Of a stretch of DNA of 64,000 nucleotides, positions 35,017 through 45,904 are shown in pieces. Source of the stretch: Leucocoprinus leucothites (taxonomy: Eukaryota > Basidiomycota > Agaricomycetes > Agaricales > Agaricaceae); assembly GCA_013368445.1 (NCBI GenBank), contig JAACJO010000027.1, forward strand, positions 62,001 to 126,000. The letters are read 5' to 3'. The translations under genes were made by a program, and so were the position numbers. Each line of letters begins with the position of its first letter. Position 1 is the stretch's first letter. A model generated the notes under the pieces. The model was not told the DNA's origin and made no database searches. It was given only the letters and a program-made list of their open reading frames with translations.

Positions 35017-36137
35017 GGGCCTGGTCCTAAGCTGGCACAATAAGTATCAACTTGATCTTATCAAAGGGGACTCCTTCTCAGTAAGTGACAAAGCTATTTA
35101 CAAATTCAGAGTTATAATACAGCAATTATAAGGGTTAAAGACTTGGTAATTGAGAGCTTAAAGACTTAAGTTCAATTTGACTTTGTTTAGATAATGGCTT
35201 GTATTGAGTTTCCACCTAACCAAGTAGAAACAATGTTTCTTATTGGTAGATGTTGATGACTTATATATGATACAAGTCCATATCTAATATTAACTAGGGT
35301 TAAGGGCTTCTAATAAAAGAAGAGAAGCATACAGCTTCCTTAATTCTAATTAAACTATATAAGATGTAATCTGTTAAAGAAGCTTTAGAAGTTCTTCTTT
35401 GACCATATGTGTCACAATCTGCAATTGTGACCTCTCCAATTCAATCTCTGACTATTCTTTCAATTTCCAATTCCTGCAAATTTTCATTATCTACCATTTC
35501 TATAAATATTTCACAGCCTGTTTCCACTCATCATTCTATCCTCCTTTCATTTGTGCTCATATTTGTTTCTGCCATTCCATTTATATTTGTCATTCTCCAT
35601 TGTGTCATATCTGTCGTTGTCTATTTACCTTTCATTTATCTGTTTATTCATTTATCATTGCATTGTGAGCTTCACAATATTTACGTGTTATTTGTCCAAT
35701 TTCATGTTATCTTAAATATGTTGCTACTAGCTTATGTATTACCCATTCTGAATATCAACTAAGATTCCACTCTGAATTCTCTGTCTATTATTCCTTCAGT
35801 GTTGAATTCCAATTCACACTGCCTGTCATCTTCCTCATAGACAAAATTGGTCAACACAATATCAGAAGGGTGCAGCACATACACTGAAGCCAATGACCAA
35901 TCTCTCCATAACTTTCACATGCTTAGTAAGTGCCAGTATTTTGCATATCTTGACAATATGACATGATCACAAGCCAAGTCCAAATATAGGTCAACTATAT
36001 TAACAATCACATATTATCAAAATGTTAACAAATTAAAATAAGTTATAATGAGTCAAAATAAACTAGAACAAACAAGACAAAACAAGTTAAGAAAATATAA
36101 AGACAAATAAAGAGAAAACATAATTGCAATATTACTT
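35017..36137 (-). repeat. LTR of family A, minus orientation, split by LTR-B and by gypsy-1
   Basis: Matches the complement of the gypsy-1 LTR from GGCCTGGTCCTAAGCTGG (35017) to ATTACTT (36137). It is interrupted by the LTR-B at 35410-35955. Its terminal piece (TAATAT ... ATACATAACA) is found on the far side of gypsy-1 at 46549-46606, which shows that gypsy-1 inserted into this LTR. The last ~20 bases before the insertion point and the start of the gypsy-1 5' LTR are missing at the palindromic junction. Confidence 0.82.
35410..35955 (+). repeat. solo LTR of family B with 5-base target duplication
   Basis: Starts TGTCACAATCTGC and ends CATATCTTGACA. The target duplication ATATG is at 35405-35409 and 35956-35960. 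It is inserted in the minus-strand LTR-A. No internal retroelement sequence accompanies it, so it is a solo LTR left by LTR-LTR recombination. Confidence 0.92.
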
Positions 36138-36160
36138 AAGTAATATTGCAATTATGTTTT
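36115..36160. repeat. 46-base perfect palindrome at the junction of two inverted LTRs
   Basis: The left arm ends ATTACTT (36137) and the right arm starts AAGTAAT (36138). The 23-base arms are perfectly complementary. It joins the minus-strand LTR-A to the truncated 5' LTR of gypsy-1. Both arms carry AATTGCAATATT where other LTR-A copies have AATTGTGATATT. Confidence 0.9.
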
Positions 36161-36727
36161 CCTCTTATTTATTCTTGTATTTTTTAGTTTGTTTTGACTT
36201 GTTTACTTGATCTCATTATGACTTATTATAACTTGTTTGGTTTTGTTTGATGACATATGATTGTTAAATATAGCTACGCTATATTTGAACTTACCTTGTA
36301 ATTGATCAGATGATCAAAGAAGAACTTCTTTAGAAGAACTTCTAAAGTTTCTTTGACAGATCACATCTTATATAGTTTAATTAGTGTTAAGGAAGCTGTA
36401 CACTTCTCTTCTTCCATTAGAAGCCCTTAGCCCTAGTTAATAATAGATACAGACTTGTATTGTATATAAGTTGTCAACATCTACCAAGGAGAAACATTGT
36501 TTCTACTTAGTTAGGTGGAGACTCAATACAAGCCTTTATCTATACAAAGTTAAATTGAACTTAAAGCTCTAAGATCTCAATTACTGAAGTCTTTACTATT
36601 ATAATCACCATATTATAACTCTGACTTAGTAAATGACTTTGTCGCTTACCAAGAAGGAGTCACCTTTGATAAGATCAACCTGATACTTATTGCACCAGCT
36701 TAGGACCAGGCCGGTGTCACTATAACA
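36138..36727 (+). repeat. 5' LTR of gypsy-1 (LTR-A), truncated at its start
   Basis: Aligns with the 3' LTR (45905-46548) except that the first ~75 bases are missing. It ends CACTATAACA at 36727. A TATA box (TATATAAG, 36463-36470) lies 33 bases before the predicted transcript start. Confidence 0.9.
36463..36510 (+). promoter_or_regulatory. LTR promoter: TATA box and predicted RNA start
   Basis: TATATAAG is at 36463-36470 and ATTGTTTCTACTTAG at 36496-36510. The spacing of 33 bases is right for RNA polymerase II initiation at or near 36496. The start is inferred from its complementarity to the primer-binding site, not from transcripts. Confidence 0.6.
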
Positions 36728-36744
36728 TTAAGTAGAAGCAATCC
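36728..36744 (+). promoter_or_regulatory. primer-binding site, likely self-primed
   Basis: TTAAGTAGAAGCAATCC directly follows the 5' LTR. It does not begin TGG as tRNA-primed sites do. TAAGTAGAAGCAAT (36729-36742) is complementary to the predicted 5' end of the element RNA (36496-36509) over 14 positions, with a single G-U pair. Confidence 0.65.
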
Positions 36745-37294
36745 TTCTCTGTTAGCACAGAGCCATTACTTTGCCCAGTAACCCAACAATGTTGCAAACA
36801 CTGTCAATTTGGGTTATTGCAGTTATCACACAAGCTGTCCCAAAACTATTGTGCATAACAACAAAGAGAGGGTCGACAGACATTGCCAACTAGTGGAATA
36901 GTTGAGGATCACTCTTATTGATCGGAGTGAATACCCACGCTCTGAAAATATTTGGAGGCTAGTGAGAGCTAAGGTCACTGTACCTGAATCTCAAATAAGA
37001 TACCCGCCCCAAGGGTAGATACTCAGAAGGGAGAAAATTGCCAGAAGATTTGGCATATCTCTGAAGAATACCAGACCTGAGGGTAAATACTTGGAAGACA
37101 GTTTATCTGTTGAAAGTCTTAAAAGACTATAAATACACAGTCCTAGTGACTATAAAGGTGAGTCCATAGTGACTATAAACTAATTTTCCAATCATGGCAG
37201 AATCAAACTGCAAGTGTGATAATTGTCTTAAGGACAATTTACCATTCAAAACCATACCAGGTGTCTCTATAGGCACCCATAAACATAGTCCACA

Positions 37295-39487
37295 ATGGAC
37301 CCTGCAGAGTTTGCAAGACAGGTCAAAATCTTCTCAAGAAGGGAATTTCCAGAGGAATCCTATAGTACTTACTACAGTGAAACCCGAGGAACAAGATTCT
37401 ACAGAAGTAAAGGATCAGGAAGATTCTATTACATCAAAGAACACAAAGGGAAAGTTGCCTATGTCCCAATCAAGAAAGAACAAGAAGGGATCCTTGAAGC
37501 CAAATTTGCTGCATTTGGTCACAAGCAACTTCACAGAACTGTTAAACAGCAAATTGAAAGAGGAGCTGGTATTGAAGAACTTTGAGACGTTACCCCAGAA
37601 CAGTACACTGAAGAAGCAAGAAGATGGCAAACTCCATTTCCAGAAACCCCTGCAGAATCTAGCAGGATCATCAAACCAGAACCAGTCCTTGACATTACCC
37701 CAAGAATTGGAGAAACCTCTCAAGAAAATAATTCAGAGCCCAGAGTTGATACTCCAAGCTCAGAAGAATCTGAAACTGATGAAGACGACGAAGAAGAAGA
37801 AACAGATAGTGGAAATAGAAGCCAACAGGAATTTGAAGGAAATCAAACAGAAGAGGAAGCAGAAGCACTTGCACAGGCAATCAATAATCTCAAGCTCAAA
37901 TCCCCAGAGAAGCCCAGAGTCAATAGACCCCCTTCTTACTCCTCGAGCCCAGCCTTTGGACATAGCCCAAGGTTCCTCAGTCCCATTACAAACCCTATCC
38001 CCTTTAGCTTTACCAATTCCCCCACCAGTATTGCCAGTACCAGTACCTTACCAACAACCAATCCCAACATTACTACAGCCAGTACCACCATCACCGTACC
38101 CACTAACACCCAAACAAAAGGGAAAGCAAAGGCAGCTGTCACCAACACAGGAAGCTCTTCAAATCGAAGAAGCCCCACACTGCCACCACCAAGACCACAA
38201 GGAGGACCAGGAGGACCAGGAGGACCAGGAGGACCAGGAGGACCAGGAGTAGGACCACCAAATCCTAATCCAAACCCCCCGCCAAATCCAATGGCACAAC
38301 CTCAAGCAGGATTCCAGCTTAAATTCCCAAAGCCCAACAGGTTTGATGGTAACCCAAGCTACTACAGACCATGGATGGCCAAAGTCAAACTCTACTTCCA
38401 CTCATATGGTGTCACAGATAACCAATCAAGAATCAACTACACCCTTGGATTACTCGATGGAGCTGCCAAATTATGGCAACAGGATTACAGACTTAGTCAA
38501 GCAACTGCAGCTACCCAAGCAGGACATGTCCCACACACCTTTGACCAGTTCAAGAATGCGCTCGAGCAATTATTCGCTCCAACACAACAGAGCTTTGAGG
38601 CTGAAAGAGAGCTCCATTATTACAGACAATGAAACAAATACATCAAAGAGTACATTGCCAATTTTTCCGTCCTCACCTCATATGCAGGACTTACTGACAG
38701 CACTTCTCTCCAATCCTACTTCACCAAAGGACTTGACAATGATGTCAGATTTGAAGCAATCTGATCTAACCCCCAAACCCTCGACAAGTGGAAAACTGCT
38801 GCAAGACAGGCATACAAAGTTGTCCAAGAGCAAAGGAGATACCACATTGGAAATTCTAATCCAGGATCTTCAAACAGATCAAGAAAGACCAAAAAGAATA
38901 GTAGATCACACAGACCTCAACCACAATATAATGACATCTATAGTCAACCCATATCTAGACCCAGATAATCCGAGTGGGACATGGATATCGACAGAATATC
39001 AAGAGGAATATGCTGATTATCAGTTGAAGATGATTGGGAAGCAGACAATGGAGGTATATACAAACTTGGCACAGAGGATGATGATAATCCTGAAGAAGAA
39101 GAGAGTGAAGGAGAGGACATCAACCAAACATACAATGAAGGACCAAGCAACACAGACAGAGATGTCTATGGTTCACTATACTCCCACATCATCAATAACA
39201 TTCTCACCAACAAGCAGAGAATCGCACTCAAAAGAGGAGAATGCTTCTTCTGCCACAAGAAAGGACATTTCGCTAAATCTTGTCCAGCAAGGAAGGTTTG
39301 GTTTAAGTCAAGAGGAAAGACAAACATGGGATTGAAGCAGATGCAGAAGTCCCAGTCCAAACCAAAACAAGGGAATCATAGACCTTTCAAGCCTAAAAGG
39401 AAAGATCCAGATGCCATGGTTTACAAAATAGATCAAGCTAGCAACAAAGATGATCCATTTCAAGAATACTCAAATGAAAATTTTTGA
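37295..39487 (+). pseudogene. gypsy-1 Gag
   Basis: Capsid/nucleocapsid protein packaging the element RNA in cytoplasmic particles. Taken from ATG 37295 (MDPAEFARQVKIFSRREF); the earlier ATG at 37194 is in another frame and could be the true N-terminus only with an indel. The order is an acidic linker (DTPSSEESETDEDDEEEE), a Pro/Thr/Ser-rich region, a GGPGGPGG repeat (38205-38250), the capsid-like domain (FPKPNRFDGNPSYYRPWMAK, TLGLLDGAAKLWQQDY, FDQFKNALEQLFAP), and the knuckle CFFCHKKGHFAKSCP (about 39243-39290). TGA codons after IEEL, YYRQ and FEAI stand where Arg is expected. The frame ends at TGA 39485-39487. Confidence 0.85.
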
Positions 39488-40303
39488 GTACTCATGAAGA
39501 TCAGATAGACATCATTGATCTTCAATCAAACAAAGGATTAACAGTATATGTACCAATATTGCTCCATACAACCAGAGCAAAACATAACCTACAAGCACTA
39601 CTCAATTCAGGAGCTAGTGGAGAATTTATCGACCCACAACTAGTCAATACCTACAACTTGCCAAAATTCAAAATGAAGAAGGCAATTAAAATCCATAACA
39701 CTGATGGAACACAGAACCTATCAGGAAGTTGTACTCACTACACAAAATTAAAAATAGAAGTGAACAACAAGATTATGACAATCTCTCCAAGAATAGTCAA
39801 ACTTGGATCAAACCAACTATTCTTAGGAATCACATGGCTAAAGAGATTCAACCCTGACATTGATTGGCAGAAACTGTCATTACGTTGGCAAGATGAAAAC
39901 TCTCATACAATCAAGTTAACCAAAGTGAAAACTGATTCCATCAATCAGTTGTATTATGAAATCAATGTGAAGTCTAACACATCACAACAACTTCACAATT
40001 CAGCTACTAAACCAAAACAGGAATCAAACCCTGTGAAAGCGGTACCAAAGAAATTTCATCAGTTTCTCAAAGTCTTCAACAAAGATGAATCTGAGAAATT
40101 ACCACCCAGACGTCCTTGGGATCATAAAATCGAGACTATACCCGAATTTGAACCCAAACACATGCCAGTTTATCACCTGACACCCCAGGAAAGAACTGAA
40201 CCTGACAAGTTTATTTCTGAAAACCTACGAAAGGGATATATTCGGAAATCCAAATCACCTATGGCCTCTTCTTTCTTCTTTGTAGGAAAGAAAGGAGGAG
40301 ACT
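39478..40303 (+). pseudogene. gypsy-1 Pol part 1: protease and RT start
   Basis: Pol frame, -1 relative to Gag. The protease motif reads LLNSGASGEFID, with Asn where the catalytic Asp belongs; CTCGAT to CTCAAT is a CpG change. LGITWLKRFNPDIDW marks the protease C-terminus, then PKKFHQFLKVFNK, DKFISENLRKGYIRKSKSPM and ASSFFFVGKKGGDL begin RT. The frame is then cut by Tc1 copy 2 at the TA 40304-40305. Confidence 0.88.
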
Positions 40304-40305
40304 TA

Positions 40306-41898
40306 CAGTGGCTCAAAAAACTGTCCCAATGTTTTCGCATTTTAGACATATTTGCTAATACCAGGGCAGATATATGGCCTAGCATCCTGAAAATATTCAC
40401 ACAGGTACCTTGACATATTGGGAGCATATATTCCCATGATCACATGACCTTGTCCATCAATGAATTATTAATGAATTATCGAAAATATCTACTCATTGGG
40501 ACAGTTTTTTGACCCTCTGTTATCTACCTACTCAATACTTTGTATGACCTCCTCTTGCCCTGACAACTGCCTCAATCCTTCTGGGCATGGTTTCTATCAG
40601 CCTTTGGCACCTTTCTGCTGGAATCTTATTCCACTCCTCTACTAGCCTCTCCCACAATTCAAATACTCCCTTAGGTGGTCTTTCATATGCCTTCAGCTGG
40701 TCCTTCAGGTAGGTCCAGAGGTGTTCAATGGGATTTAGGTCAGGGGATTGTGCAGGGCATGATAGAACTTGAATGTTGTTGTCCACAAACCATTGTTGTC
40801 CCAGTTTTGAGGTGTGTTTTGGGTCATTATCCTGCTGGAATATCCTCTCCTCCTCCTCCATCTCCAACTTTTCAAAGCTTTCCACCACCCCATTGTCCAA
40901 AATCTCGCAGTATTTCACTGCATCCATATTCCCTTGAACCTCAATCAGCTTTCCTACCCCATTCCACCCCATACACCCCCACACCATCATGTTACCACCT
41001 CCTCCATGTTTGACAGTAGGGAGAGTGGTCCTATCTGACAGTGGTTCCCCCCTCTCCTTCCAGGTATACACCTTTCCATCTGACCCAATCCTGTTGATCT
41101 TTGTTTCATCTGTCCACAACACCCTCTTCCAGTCCTCCACTGTCCAATTCCTATGTTCATGTGCAGAGTCAAGGCATTCCTCACAATGTTGCTTTTTGAG
41201 TAGAGGTCATTTGATCTTGGTTACAGAGCAAAATCCATTATCCTGAAGGGTATTTCTGACAGTTTGGGGTGTGACAGGGTCAGACAGAGTAGAGTTAATG
41301 AAATTTGTAGCCTGGACAGCATTATCTAGCTTTCCAGAGGTTATTTGGTGAATTATTGCTTTTTTATCATGAGGAGAAAGCTTGGAAGGACGTCCTCCCT
41401 TGTTGTTTTCCTTGTCCCCATCAACTTCTTTATTGATCCTCCCAACAGTAGACTTGCCTAGACTAGTTTTATGTTCAATATGGCACAAGGAATAGCCATC
41501 TTTGAGAAGAGAAGTGACTTGGGAGTATTAGGTAGAGGAGATAGCTTTCATGATGTAGTGGCAGGAAGAAAGACAGTTGTAGCCATCTCAACATGTCAAC
41601 CAAGGTCACATGATCTTGTTTACTACTCCCACACCTGCCCTGATGCTCCCCTGGCATGTTACAAGATAGATACTGGGAGGCTGACAGGGGGTCAAAAAAC
41701 TGTCCCAATGAGTAGATATTTTTAATAATTCATTACTAATTCATTGATGCACAAGGTCATGTGACCATGGGAATATATGCTCCCAATATGTCAAGGTACC
41801 TGTGTGAATATTTTCAGGATGCTAGGCCATATATCTGCCCTAGTATTAGCAAATATGTCCAAAATGCGAAAACATTGGGACAGTTTTTTGAGCCACTG
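40306..41898 (-). mobile_element. Tc1-type transposon copy 2, complete, 1593 bases
   Basis: The ends are CAGTGGCTCAAAAAACTGTC at 40306 and its complement at 41898. TA duplications are at 40304-40305 and 41899-41900. Terminal inverted repeats are about 215 bases (40306-40520, 41684-41898). Each also holds an inward inverted copy of the tip (CATTGGGACAGTTTTTTGA near 40496 and its complement near 41692), so each end can fold back. Removing the element and one TA restores the pol frame exactly. Confidence 0.96.
40532..41549 (-). pseudogene. Tc1 transposase, copy 2
   Basis: DD34E transposase. Main open part 41140-40532: VLWTDETKINR, VYTWKERGEPL, GGNMMVWGCMGWNGVGKL, QQDNDPKHTSKLGQQWF, SPDLNPIEHLWTYLKDQL and IPAERCQRLIETMPRRI. 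The Asp of QQD and Glu of NPIE are 34 residues apart. The N-terminal helix-turn-helix part (GGRPSKLSPHDKKAI) lies at 41488-41207. Two stops block it: TAA in SST-YSQ (CAA in copy 1) and TGA after TKIK at 41210-41208 (CGA in copy 1). A GGGG expansion in VKHGGGGNMM relative to copy 1 may add one residue. Confidence 0.93.
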
Positions 41899-44489
41899 TA
41901 TGCCCATGTCAAGACTATCAATTCCTTAACAAGAATACGATAAAGAATGCTCATCCAATACCAAGCATATCATGAATCATGGATAAACTCAAAGGATCTA
42001 ATTGGTTTACCAAGTTAGATGTCTGACTTGAATACAATAATGTCCGAATCCATGAAGGACATGAATGGAAAGTGGCATTCCGCACTCCTAATGGGTTATA
42101 TGAACCCACAGTCATGTTCTTTGGAATGACAAATTCCCCCACTACTTTCCAATCCATGATGGATCACATATTCAAAGACCTTACTGAAAAAGGCGGAGTT
42201 ATTATCTACATGGACAACATCCTAATCCATGCAAAAACAAAAGAACAACTTGAAAGACTTACTAAACAAGTCTTGAAGATTCTACAACAAAACGAGTTGT
42301 ATTTAAAGACTGAGAAATGCGAATTCAAGAAGCAACGTCTAGAGTATCTCAGAGTTATCATAACTCCTGACTCTATTGAGATGGACCCAGTCAAACTAAA
42401 GGGTATACAGGATTGGCCTGTACCCAAGTCTGTCCGAAATATCCGACAATTTGTTGGTTTCTGTAACTTCTACAGAAAATTCATCCACAACTTCTCAGCT
42501 ATTGCACAACCACTTAATGCATTACTTTGCAAAACAACGAAATTTGAATGGAACCCAGAAGCACAGAAAAGCTTTGAGAAGCTCAAGGAACTATTCCTTA
42601 AGCAACCTATACTCCAAATAGTTGACAAATCAAAGCCATTCAAAATTGAATGTGATGCTTCTGCATTTGCTACTGGTACAGTATTACTCCAAAGAGATTC
42701 AAATGGAGATAAGCACCCTGTGGCTTATTATTCACAAACCCTCAACCCTGCGGAACAAAACTATCATGTGTCCAACCAAGAATTCCTTGCCATTATTAGA
42801 GCACTAAAGGAATGGCAACACTACCTTGAAGGATCAGCACGCCCTATCATCATATCGTCTGATCACAAGAATCTCACCAGATGGCGAGAACCACAACAAT
42901 TAAATCGAAGACAAGCCAGATGGATGCTATACATGACACACTTCCATTACTCCATAAAACACTTGGCTGGAAATAAAAATACTCTTGCTGATGCATTGAG
43001 TAGAAGACCAGACCTAGTCCCAGAAGGAAAGGATAACGAAGATCTCGTTGCAATACCATCAGAAAGGTTCATTAACTTCCTTTCTGAGGAAATTAAAGAA
43101 GAAATCGAAAATAAACAAGAGAAGATTGCCCCATCTGAAAGGTTTACAGAAGATGATGACATTTATGAATATCAGGGAAGACATGTGATACCTGAAGATG
43201 CTGAACTAAAAAGAAGACTTCTACAATGAGTACATGATCACGAGACATCAGGACACCCAGGAACAGCCGAAACATTCTGTAAACTATCTAAATTAGTTTA
43301 CTGGCCTGGAATGAACACATATGTTCAGAACTATGTGAAAGAATGCCCTATTTGTCAACAGTACAAAATCAACCGTCATCTGGTTAAACCACTGATGCAA
43401 CCAATTAAAGGCCCTTCTTCCACAAGACCCTTTTCCCAAATATCCATGGATCTTATCACAGATCTACCACCTGATGACAGATATGGTTGTATATTGTCCA
43501 TAGTGGACCATGGACTTATGAAAGGGATAATCCTAACTCCAACAAAGAAGACAGTAAATGCCGATGGCATTGCTAAAATTCTTATTGATAAAGTATTTTC
43601 AAAATATGGAACACCCAACAAAATAATCTCAGATCAAGATCCACGATTTGCTGCTAAATCAATGCAAAAATTATATGAAAAACTCAATATTACACCAGCC
43701 CTGTCTACAGCATATCATCCACAGACAGATGGTACTACTGAAAGGTACAATCAAGAAATCAAGTTTTACTTAGCAGTTTACACATCACAAAATCCAACCA
43801 TATGGAAATGAGCACTTCCAATGATCGGATTCGTACACAATACAAAGCCCCATTCTGGAAGAAAACACTCACCATATGAATTAATATTGGGATATAACCC
43901 ACAAGGGTTCATCTCAGATAAAGAGACAGACACACCTTCTATCAATGAGAAGTCCTTATTCTTAGAACAAGTTCGAGAAGCAGCTCTAGAGGCACATGAA
44001 AGAACACATCTCATGATGGCTCAACAAAAGAACCAACCATGGATGCCATTCAAAGTAGGAGACCGAGTTTGGTTAGATAACCAAAATCTCCCCTTGCCCT
44101 ATGCTTCTAAGAAGCTCAACCAAAGAAGAGAAGGTCCATTTACTATTATTAGAAAGACCTCTCCAGTCAACTACAAACTCAGACTACTACCAAAGTGGAA
44201 GATTCACAACAAATTCCATGCTTTACTTCTCATGCCAGTAACTGAGAATGACATTTATGGGAAACACAACCCTAAACCACCACCTGTTCTTGTCTCAGGA
44301 GAAGAACAATACAAAGTGGAAGCAGTCCTAAATCATAGAACTTGCAGACTATACTCAGGAACAAAAATAGAATACCTAATTCAATGGAAAGGATACAGGC
44401 CTACTAAAGACTCATGAGAACCAGAGAAAAATCTTGAAAATTCAAAAGAAATAATTCAAGAGTATAAAACCCAGCACAATCTCTCCTAA
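41899..44489 (+). pseudogene. gypsy-1 Pol part 2: RT, RNase H, integrase, chromodomain
   Basis: The frame resumes with CPCQDYQFLNKNTIKNAHPI. RT core: FRTPNGLYEPTVMFFGMTNS; catalytic YMDNILIHA (usual YxDD). RNase H: FKIECDASAFATGTVLLQRD and DHKNLTRW, NTLADALSRRPDL. Integrase: zinc part HPGTAETFCKLSKLVYW and CPICQQYK; catalytic Asp in SMDLITDLP and IISDQDPRF, Glu in DGTTERYNQEIKF. GPFTI and KWKIHNKFHALLL mark the GPY/F region. The chromodomain (YKVEAVLNHR ... EYLIQWKGYRPTKDS-EPE, about 44310-44420) directs insertion to marked chromatin. Stops at SIS, LDV, LLQ, TIWK and KDS: four TGA fit CGA, and the last fits a Trp TGG. Confidence 0.93.
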
Positions 44490-44504
44490 CATTCCCCAGC
44501 TTCA

Positions 44505-45854
44505 ATGACTACTCCAGAAGTCAGTGAACAACCAGCAGTACCAGTCTTTGGAACTATTATTTGCAAATCACCCTCACCTCTTACCCCTCCTACCACACTG
44601 ACTAACACCATTGACGATGTGAACAAGGTCAAGGAAAGTCTTGGTCTTGCCCCATTTCAAGAACAAGGCACCAAATCCCCTGCCAGAGATAGTGCAGGTG
44701 GAGACACTAGCAGTGAAAACTCTTCACCCTATAAAGAGAATGCCACCCTACAATGCACATTTCTTTGAGAACAGACAGCCATTGACTTTCTCTCTGCCTA
44801 CGGCAGCAATCCTAGACTCACTTCATATGTCTACAATATTGGGAATCACCTTGATGCTCTCACTTCTGCAAGAAGTGAATACAAGCATCTCCAGGAAGAA
44901 ATGGACTTCCATCTTAGTAACCTGGCATACCATATCCCTAGGGGTTCCTATACTCAGAACATCATCCGATGCATCCAACACACTGACCCAGACAGAGATT
45001 ACTTTGCTATGCTCAAGTGTCAACAAGCTCCAGAGTGACGTGCACAGAATTCTGAGTGCACCTCAGCTGATGACAAGGGAGAAACTTCCTCACCTAGCAT
45101 CAAACCTCAGCAACGTCATGATGTGGCTACACACAATGCCATATTACCGAGTACACCCCCTCCAATGCCTACTAATGAGCCTCCTCAAAATACCAATTGA
45201 GACGCAACTCAGTTTGGATGTACTAGTTGAACCTGTGACATATGTCATGGAATGGGTCATATCAAGACACTTTGCCTGGGATATTATTGCACCTAGTGCA
45301 ACACTTTTGCCCCTGGCCATTTCACCAAGTATTGTTCCCGAAATCCTTATAAAGGAATTGCTTGACAGAATCTACCCCCAGTCACTCTGGCAGCACTTTC
45401 CATTACCAAGGGAGTCAATGCCACCAAGGCTCTTGCTCTGCAGTCCATCACCAAGTCTACCAGAGTACAGCCCCACCAGTCCAGTGTACCAACCGGCAAT
45501 CACAGCACCCCCATCACCAATATCAATGGACTTCAATCTGAATGACATAATCCAACATCCACAGCCATTAACACCACCACTCTCAGCCCCACCTACAACC
45601 CTCCTTTTATGCCATGATGAGGCTGTAAACCTGCACCATGAGGAAGACAGTATGGTTGTCTCCGGATCTCAGTCCATTCCTCCCATCCAAACCATCGAGG
45701 ATGCAGTCCAAGTGGACATCCCCATCATGGTGGAACTTCTCGCATCTATGAAGGAGACCGCCCCCTTACACCCTCATATAAAGATGGCAATTACAAATCT
45801 TATTATGATGATGAAGCCAACTTCAACATAGATGGTGAAGGTAATTTACCTTAG
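44505..45854 (+). pseudogene. gypsy-1 third ORF: zinc-knuckle protein of unknown role
   Basis: Starts 15 bases after the pol stop, in the same frame (MTTPEVSEQPAVPVFGTIIC). It is about 449 codons to TAG 45852. Order: Pro/Ser/Thr-rich head; helical middle (DFLSAYGSNPRLTSYVYNIG, HLQEEMDFHLSNLAYHI); two Cys/His knuckles CDICHGMGHIKTLC (CX2CX4HX4C) and CTxCNTFAPGHFTKYC (CX2CX6HX4C) at 45235-45345; a Pro/Thr-rich stretch; an acidic Tyr/Asn tail (SYYDDEANFNIDGEGN). TGA codons after TFL, TNTN and GIA fit lost Arg; TAG in the second knuckle fits a lost Gln. It occupies the env position but has no visible signal or membrane segment. RNA or DNA binding is a guess from the knuckles. Confidence 0.65.
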
Positions 45855-45891
45855 TGACTTAGGTAGTTACTAAGATGTGGACATCTTAGCT

Positions 45892-45904
45892 AGGAAAGGG
45901 ATAA
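45892..45904 (+). promoter_or_regulatory. polypurine tract of gypsy-1
   Basis: AGGAAAGGGATAA lies immediately before the 3' LTR start TGTTATG at 45905, the expected place for plus-strand DNA priming. Confidence 0.75.

Noticed and set aside
35399..35762. Hydrophobic 89- and 117-codon frames as membrane proteins
   Set aside because: They lie wholly within the solo LTR-B, and equivalent sequence at 3905-4450 is not open. T-rich LTR sequence gives hydrophobic translations by chance.
37194..38252. 352-codon open frame at the start of gypsy-1
   Set aside because: It overlaps the true Gag frame, which has the capsid-like domain and zinc knuckle. Its tail (DQEDQEDQE) is the Gly-Gly-Pro repeat read out of frame. 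Only its first ~30 codons might belong to Gag after an indel.
44641..45831. 396-codon frame as the real third gypsy ORF
   Set aside because: The frame starting at 44505 has two zinc knuckles and the same stop-codon decay as pol; this one has no motif. Kept only as a finding to check.
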